Made by a program: the position numbers and the translations under genes. The notes beneath the pieces were generated by a model. That model was not told the origin of the DNA and made no database searches. It worked only from the letters and a program-made list of their open reading frames with translations. From Cerina sp048266425 (GTDB lineage: Bacteria > Bacteroidota > Bacteroidia > Flavobacteriales > Flavobacteriaceae), in assembly GCA_048266425.1 (NCBI GenBank), contig JBLWZN010000019.1, positions 14,374 to 78,373 on the forward strand: a DNA stretch of 64,000 bases, written 5' to 3'. Numbering within the stretch: position 1 is the stretch's first letter; each line of letters opens with the position of its first letter. This document shows, piece after piece, positions 59,513 through 64,000 of this stretch.

Positions 59513-61771
59513 ATGCCAGTAAAATTGTTGTTGATTTTTGCTTTGTTTTCGTTCTCCTTTATGGCCGCGCAACAGGACCAAGGTAAGGACAGCCTTAAAG
59601 TGGGCCTGGTCTTAAGTGGGGGCGGGGCAAAAGGCCTGGCCCACATTGGTGCCCTTAAGGTAATAGAAAAGGCCGGTATTAAATTAGACTATATTGGGGG
59701 CACAAGTATGGGAGCCATTGTGGGCGCCCTTTATTCGGCAGGGTACTCCGCTGAGGAATTGGATTCCATTTTTAAGAAGACCAATTTTGTTAACCTGATC
59801 CAAGACAACCTGCCCAGGGAAGCCAAATCGTTTTATGAAAAGGACGATGCGGACAGGTATGCCTTGACCTTGCCTTTCGATAAATTTAAGCTATCCTTCC
59901 CACCTGCCTATTCCGGAGGTCAGAACATTTATAATGAATTGGTTAGGTTGTTGTATCCCGTAAGGGACGTACGCGACTTTAACAAGTTGCCCATCCCGTT
60001 TTTGTGTATGGCCACGGATGTGGAGACAGGAGACCCGGTCCTTCTGAACAAAGGATATCTGCCAGAGGCGATTTTGGCCAGTGGCGCCCTGCCATCCCTT
60101 TTTGAGCCTACGGAGATAGATGGTAAGCTACTGGTGGATGGAGGGGTACTTAACAATTATCCAGTGGAGGAGGTACGAAAAATGGGTGCTAACTTTATTA
60201 TTGGGGTCGATGTGCAGCACGGCCTTTCAGACCGGGAATCCCTGATGTCCGCAACCGAGATACTTTTGCAGATCAGCAATTATCGGACGGCAAAGGATAT
60301 GAAGAAAAAGGCAAGTGAGACCGATATCTACATTAAACCGGATATTTCTACTTACTCTGTAATCGATTTTAGTTCGGGAACCACATTGATAGATAGTGGG
60401 GAGAAAGCTGCCGAGGCAAAATATCCGGAACTCCGGGAACTTGCTCTTAGACAAGGTAGTCCAACACTGCCCAAAAGACACCTTAGAGTGGCGGACAGCC
60501 TGGTGGTGAACAACCTATTGTTGTCTGGCACCAGCAATTACACACGAGGATATGTCAAGGGCAAGCTTCGATTTGAATTGGGGGATAAAATTCCCTTTAA
60601 GAAATTGGAATTGGGGATAAGCAACCTGGCGGCAACGGGAAACTTTAAGACCATAAAATACGAATTGGTTACCGGGGAGGAAGGTGAGGATTTAATTCTA
60701 AAATTAACGGAGAATCCCAATAAGACTTTTTTGAGAATGGCCGTCCATTATGACGACCTATACAAAACGGCAGCCTTGGTAAATCTCACTAAAAAAAACC
60801 TACTAATGAAAGATGACGTGGGTTCTTTCGATCTTATTATTGGGGACAATGTAAGGTATGACCTGGAATACTACGTGGATAAGGGGTTTTATTGGAGTTT
60901 TGGACTCAACTCCAGGCTAAATGCCTTTAATAAAGAGGTGGACTACAATTTGTTACGGAGTAATTTTGACCTAAAAGCAGATCCCAGTATTGGGGAAATT
61001 AATCTGGCCGTCACCGATGTGACCACCCAGATTTATATGCAAACCGTCTTGCGGGAAGAATTTGCCTTTATTTTTGGGGTCGAGGAAAAATATTTAAAAT
61101 ATAGTACCAAAACCTTGGGCGCACCCCCGGACGAAGGCTCCTTACCCTCGGGCGATCCCAATAGGACTACCTTCGAAAAAAGCAATTATTTAAGCACGTA
61201 TGGCAAACTTATACTGGATACTTATGACGATAAGTTTTTCCCGACCAATGGCCTATATTTTGCAGGGGATTTCCATTTATATCTTTTTTCGTCGGACTAC
61301 AATAACAATTTTGAGGAATTTGCCATTGGCAAGGCCAAAATGGGTGGAGCTTTCCCCATATTCAACAAATTGTCGCTAAACTTGGAGACCGAAGGTGGCT
61401 TTAAATTGGGAACTTCAGGGGTTTCCGCTCTCGACTTTGCCTTGGGAGGTTATGGGGCCGCTATGATCAATAATTTTATCCCATTTTTCGGATATGACTT
61501 TTTGGGACTCCCAGGAAATAGTTTTGTAAAGGCCTATGGGAGATTGGATTATAATTTTGCTCCCAAGAACCATCTTATGTTCGCTGCCAACTTTGCAAAT
61601 GTGGAAGATGATATCTTTAGGACTGGGGAATGGTTTTCGTCCCCTAATTATTCAGGATATGGACTTGGTTACGGTTGGGAATCTTTCTTTGGCCCAGTCC
61701 AGGTATTTTATTCCTGGTCCCCCGAAAGGGCCCAAAGTGATGTTTTCTTTAGTATTGGCTACTGGTTCTAG
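59513..61771 (+). CDS. Patatin-like phospholipase fused to POTRA and Omp85-type barrel
   Basis: The 752-residue protein has a signal peptide (1-19, ending MAAQ). The patatin domain (about 30-300) has GGGAKGLAHIGAL (oxyanion), GTSMGAIVG (nucleophile Ser, about 64) and DGGVLNNYPVE (catalytic Asp). A POTRA-like region (about 320-410) and a C-terminal 16-strand-type outer-membrane barrel ending in YGWESFFGPVQVFYSWSPER then FFSIGYWF follow. This is the PlpD-like (type Vd) architecture. It is presumably a lipase at the outer membrane, exposed or periplasmic. It is 6 bp after uvrC and may be cotranscribed. Confidence 0.92.
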   Translation: MPVKLLLIFALFSFSFMAAQQDQGKDSLKVGLVLSGGGAKGLAHIGALKVIEKAGIKLDYIGGTSMGAIVGALYSAGYSAEELDSIFKKTNFVNLIQDNLPREAKSFYEKDDADRYALTLPFDKFKLSFPPAYSGGQNIYNELVRLLYPVRDVRDFNKLPIPFLCMATDVETGDPVLLNKGYLPEAILASGALPSLFEPTEIDGKLLVDGGVLNNYPVEEVRKMGANFIIGVDVQHGLSDRESLMSATEILLQISNYRTAKDMKKKASETDIYIKPDISTYSVIDFSSGTTLIDSGEKAAEAKYPELRELALRQGSPTLPKRHLRVADSLVVNNLLLSGTSNYTRGYVKGKLRFELGDKIPFKKLELGISNLAATGNFKTIKYELVTGEEGEDLILKLTENPNKTFLRMAVHYDDLYKTAALVNLTKKNLLMKDDVGSFDLIIGDNVRYDLEYYVDKGFYWSFGLNSRLNAFNKEVDYNLLRSNFDLKADPSIGEINLAVTDVTTQIYMQTVLREEFAFIFGVEEKYLKYSTKTLGAPPDEGSLPSGDPNRTTFEKSNYLSTYGKLILDTYDDKFFPTNGLYFAGDFHLYLFSSDYNNNFEEFAIGKAKMGGAFPIFNKLSLNLETEGGFKLGTSGVSALDFALGGYGAAMINNFIPFFGYDFLGLPGNSFVKAYGRLDYNFAPKNHLMFAANFANVEDDIFRTGEWFSSPNYSGYGLGYGWESFFGPVQVFYSWSPERAQSDVFFSIGYWF

Positions 61772-62164
61772 ATTAGGATATCGGCGGTGGGTTCTTATGC
61801 TGTCCGTTTTTATTCTACCCCCAGATCAGTTGGGTAATCGGAGCAAGAACTTTTCAGGTTTCCTCCCCGTTACGCCATTATGGTCATCGTCGATTTAGTT
61901 CCGATCCCCCTTCCAATGGCGTATGGGGAAGCGGTCGTTTGTCTTTAGAAAGGCTTTAACACCGAAATTCACCTATTTTGCCGATATTTGTATTTGAAAG
62001 TCATAATGTTATGTTGCTTTTCCGAATTGATATAACGGCCCATCTTAGGGCCATGTGGTAAAGTAGCCACTTTGGATTTGTTATTTCCGTTAGGAGGGAA
62101 CCAAGTCATAATTGGATACTGGACAACTTTACTTCATTTTTTGTTTCAATTTAAATAAAACATT
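61772..62164. other. 393-bp spacer upstream of hppD
   Basis: Carries a short hairpin GGCCC/GGGCC (62037-62052). I see no full TAnnTTTG element and no ORF. The hppD promoter must lie here but I cannot place it. Confidence 0.4.
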
Positions 62165-63307
62165 ATGCAAATTACGGATACAACTTCACTGCACTTGCCA
62201 AAGGAAAATCTGGAAGCCGAGGATTTCTTGCCACTTCTCGGTACAGACCATATAGAACTTTATGTGGGCAATGCCAAACAGGCGGCCCATTATTACATGT
62301 CGGCCTGGGGGTTTCAGCCCTTGGCTTATGCCGGTCTGGAAACAGGGCTCAAAGACCGAACGTCCTATGTGGTACAACAGGATAAAATCCGACTGGTGCT
62401 TACCTCCCCCTTAAAACCAGGGGGCGAGATCAATAGACATATAGATGCCCATGGGGACGGGGTAAAAGTAATTGCCCTATGGGTAGATAATGCTACAAAG
62501 AGTTATAAGGAAACCACATCAAGGGGTGCCGAAAGCTATTTTGCCCCCAAAACCTTAAGGGATGACCATGGGGAAGTGGTTCTTTCCGGAATACATACCT
62601 ACGGTGAAACGGTCCATGTTTTTGTGGAACGCGGGGCTTATAGTGGTGTTTTTATGCCAGGTTACATAGCGTGGAAACCCTTCTATGCCCCTCCAACGAC
62701 CGGACTCCGATATGTGGATCATATTGTAGGTAATGTAGGATGGCACGAAATGGACAAGTGGTGCCAATTTTATGCCCATGTCATGGGATTCGCACAATTG
62801 GTCTCTTTTGACGACAAGGACATTTCTACGGAATATACCGCCCTTATGAGCAAGGTAATGAGCAACGGCAATGGGCGTATAAAGTTTCCCATCAACGAAC
62901 CTGCAGATGGCCGCAAGAAATCGCAAATAGAGGAATATATCGAATTTTATAATGGGGCAGGGGTACAGCATATGGCACTTGCAACCGATAATATTATTGA
63001 GACAGTGACCAATCTCCGAAATCGTGGCGTAGAGTTTTTGACCGTTCCCGCGTCGTATTATGAGAACGTGCTGGATCGTGTTGGGGAAATTGATGAGGAT
63101 TTGGCGCCTCTAAGCAAATTGGGAATCCTGATAGATAGGGACGACGAAGGTTACCTCCTGCAAATTTTTACTAAACCTATTTTGGATAGGCCCACCATGT
63201 TTGTGGAGATTATTCAGCGCAAAGGAGCCAAATCCTTTGGCAAGGGAAACTTTAAAGCATTATTTGAAGCTATAGAAAGGGAACAGGAAGCCAGGGGAAC
63301 CCTGTAA
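62165..63307 (+). CDS. hppD: 4-hydroxyphenylpyruvate dioxygenase
   Basis: The 380-residue protein has two vicinal-oxygen-chelate domains. Iron ligands fit His in LRYVDHIVGNVG (about 188), His in GAGVQHMALATDNI (about 268) and Glu in MFVEIIQRKG (about 348). It converts 4-hydroxyphenylpyruvate to homogentisate in tyrosine degradation, cytoplasmic. With the ALDH7 and HAAO genes it indicates amino-acid catabolism. The next gene downstream is outside the window; the following 690 bp hold two small-RNA genes. Confidence 0.96.
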   Translation: MQITDTTSLHLPKENLEAEDFLPLLGTDHIELYVGNAKQAAHYYMSAWGFQPLAYAGLETGLKDRTSYVVQQDKIRLVLTSPLKPGGEINRHIDAHGDGVKVIALWVDNATKSYKETTSRGAESYFAPKTLRDDHGEVVLSGIHTYGETVHVFVERGAYSGVFMPGYIAWKPFYAPPTTGLRYVDHIVGNVGWHEMDKWCQFYAHVMGFAQLVSFDDKDISTEYTALMSKVMSNGNGRIKFPINEPADGRKKSQIEEYIEFYNGAGVQHMALATDNIIETVTNLRNRGVEFLTVPASYYENVLDRVGEIDEDLAPLSKLGILIDRDDEGYLLQIFTKPILDRPTMFVEIIQRKGAKSFGKGNFKALFEAIEREQEARGTL

Positions 63308-63324
63308 AAATTCAGGAATTGGTA

Positions 63325-63359
63325 AATTACTGTTAATGGTTCCGTTAAAGTAAGTTAAA
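63325..63359 (+). promoter_or_regulatory. Conserved upstream box of sRNA copy 1
   Basis: AATTACTGTTAATG, five variable bases, then GTTAAAGTAAGTTAAA. It ends 28 bp before TAAATTTG, and it is an imperfect dyad (TTAC-TG-TTAA ... TTAA-A-GTAA). The same box is at the same distance in copy 2. Confidence 0.6.
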
Positions 63360-63386
63360 TACTAAAACAATCATTTTTTCCTGTCG

Positions 63387-63394
63387 TAAATTTG
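63387..63394 (+). promoter_or_regulatory. -7 element (TAAATTTG) of sRNA copy 1
   Basis: Full TAnnTTTG match; transcription would start near 63400. Confidence 0.65.
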
Positions 63395-63399
63395 TCCCC

Positions 63400-63503
63400 A
63401 TAAGGGGTGGTTCCCTTATCACTTTAAGTAGTGGTTTTTCATAATTTAAAGTTTGGTTGGTTATTTAGAAAAAGCCCTGACGGAAACGTCGGGGCTTTTT
63501 TTT
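63400..63503 (+). ncRNA. Small RNA, tandem copy 1
   Basis: About 104 nt with no ORF. It has a 5' hairpin ATAAGGG-GTGGTT-CCCTTAT (63400-63419); a possible second helix, ACTTTAA (63421-63427) with TTAAAGT; the tract TAAAGTTTGGTTGGTTATTT then AG; and a terminator, GCCCTGACG-GAAA-CGTCGGGGC followed by T8 (GAAA tetraloop). Copy 2 changes the closing pair of the first hairpin from A-U to G-C, and it rebuilds the terminator stem with other bases. Possibly a known Rfam family (for example Flavo-1), which I cannot check. Confidence 0.7.
63473..63503 (+). terminator. Terminator of sRNA copy 1
   Basis: The stem AGCCCTGACG/CGTCGGGGCT encloses a GAAA loop (one U-G pair) and is followed by T8. Confidence 0.85.
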
Positions 63504-63707
63504 GAACTAGATCCACAAAGAAAAATGAAGGTCTTGATCATGAAATGGATTGGAAAAATAAACCATGGTCCCGATTAACCAACTATCCTTTTATGTGTTA
63601 AAGGATCAATGTGTTTTTTTAAGGTCTGTTCTTTGGTTTATGCCATATCATCAGCGGAAAAGAGGCTATTTCTTAAAGAATTGTCAAAATATCGATTCAC
63701 TTATCCA

Positions 63708-63742
63708 AATTACTGTTAATGATATAGTTAAAGTAAGTTAAA
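63708..63742 (+). promoter_or_regulatory. Conserved upstream box of sRNA copy 2
   Basis: Identical to copy 1 except for the five central bases. It ends 28 bp before the TAGTTTTG element. Confidence 0.6.
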
Positions 63743-63769
63743 ACCTATGGGAAAACGGGAAATAGGTAG

Positions 63770-63777
63770 TAGTTTTG
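63770..63777 (+). promoter_or_regulatory. -7 element (TAGTTTTG) of sRNA copy 2
   Basis: Full TAnnTTTG match, 62 bp after the start of the upstream box, exactly as in copy 1. Confidence 0.65.
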
Positions 63778-63782
63778 TTGGT

Positions 63783-63886
63783 GTAAGGGGTGGTTCCCTT
63801 ACAACTTTAAAGTATTGGTTTTTCATAATTTAAAGTTTGGTTGGTTATTTAGAAAAAGCCCTGTCATCTATGTCAGGGCTTTTTTT
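63783..63886 (+). ncRNA. Small RNA, tandem copy 2
   Basis: About 104 nt. 5' hairpin GTAAGGG-GTGGTT-CCCTTAC (63783-63802); second helix AACTTTAA with TTAAAGTT; the same TTTTTCATAATTTAAAGTTT then GGTTGGTTATTTAG tract; terminator GCCCTG-T-CA-TCTA-TG-T-CAGGGC with T7. Conservation of the interior and promoter box, with change confined to paired or spacer positions, argues for selection on RNA structure. Confidence 0.7.
63858..63886 (+). terminator. Terminator of sRNA copy 2
   Basis: The GCCCTG/CAGGGC stem is extended by CA/TG past a T-T mismatch, with loop TCTA, followed by T7. Confidence 0.85.
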
Positions 63887-64000
63887 GTTTTGGTAAGCCA
63901 ATGGTCAAAAAATTGATTTTTAGGGATCAAGCTCAAAAGTTGTGTGTGAATTGAAAATAGAATAAGATCTTTGCAGTAAAACGAACAGCATTGGAATTAT

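Larger units (their letters stand above)
63308..64000. other. 693-bp region without ORFs that holds two small-RNA genes
   Basis: Contains two tandem copies of a promoter-plus-RNA unit (box 63325-63359, RNA about 63400-63503; box 63708-63742, RNA about 63783-63886). The remaining DNA between 63510 and 63700 and after 63890 shows nothing supportable. Confidence 0.7.

Noticed and set aside
1..64000. tRNA or rRNA genes
   Set aside because: I looked for cloverleaf-like segments with GGTTCGA-type T-loops and for conserved rRNA stretches and found none that I could support by eye; a tRNAscan run would settle it.

Overview
The window looks like chromosomal DNA of a marine, aerobic, heterotrophic member of the Flavobacteriaceae (Maribacter/Zobellia/Arenibacter-like). 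The genus is an inference. The supporting signs are the Bacteroidota -7 promoter element TAnnTTTG in front of many genes, the scarcity of Shine-Dalgarno sequences, many SPII lipoproteins, a DksA-like protein that has lost most zinc cysteines, NEW3, DUF2961 and DUF4345 proteins, and moderate GC. I see no tRNA, rRNA, CRISPR array, prophage or transposase gene.

Layout. 0-10 kb: 5' part of a class II ribonucleotide reductase, a metallophosphatase, an acyl-ACP desaturase, a double-OmpA protein with a membrane-anchored helix-hairpin-helix protein, an ALDH7-type dehydrogenase and 3-hydroxyanthranilate dioxygenase (amino-acid catabolism), a CAP-domain lipoprotein and CvpA. 10-24 kb: glycerol-3-phosphate metabolism (glpD, gpsA), a YbdG-like MscS channel, a FUSC protein, a PhyH dioxygenase, an ABC-2 exporter operon with a NEW3 protein, and a SulP transporter. 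24-32.6 kb: DUF6786 and DUF2961 (GH172) proteins, a CDF transporter, cytochrome c, a YheT hydrolase, a nitronate monooxygenase-like enzyme, a hotdog thioesterase and a sterol-desaturase-family hydroxylase.

32.6-41.6 kb is accessory in character. It holds a lipoprotein, a GH43 enzyme, two Tat-exported Gfo/Idh/MocA oxidoreductases, a class-C beta-lactamase-like hydrolase, a DUF4345 protein and an SRPBCC protein. From 32.65 to 39.67 kb the spacers carry at least eleven copies of one palindromic repeat, some paired head-to-head as the ends of a 95-140 bp MITE/BIME-like element.

41.7-57 kb: stress and phosphatase genes, an EamA/ArsC-like pair, a trans-sulfuration enzyme, gdhA, recO, a ferredoxin, an LEA-like lipoprotein, then ileS, a dksA-like gene, a DUF4097 gene and lspA, with 5-formyl-THF cyclo-ligase converging on lspA. 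57-64 kb: uvrC, a patatin/Omp85 outer-membrane protein and 4-hydroxyphenylpyruvate dioxygenase.

The most interesting part is the right end (63.3-63.9 kb). Two tandem copies of a small-RNA gene each have a TAnnTTTG promoter, a conserved dyad-like box at identical spacing upstream, a 5' hairpin with a compensatory base-pair change, a second possible helix and an intrinsic terminator. A possible, more diverged relative lies at 17.54-17.73 kb.
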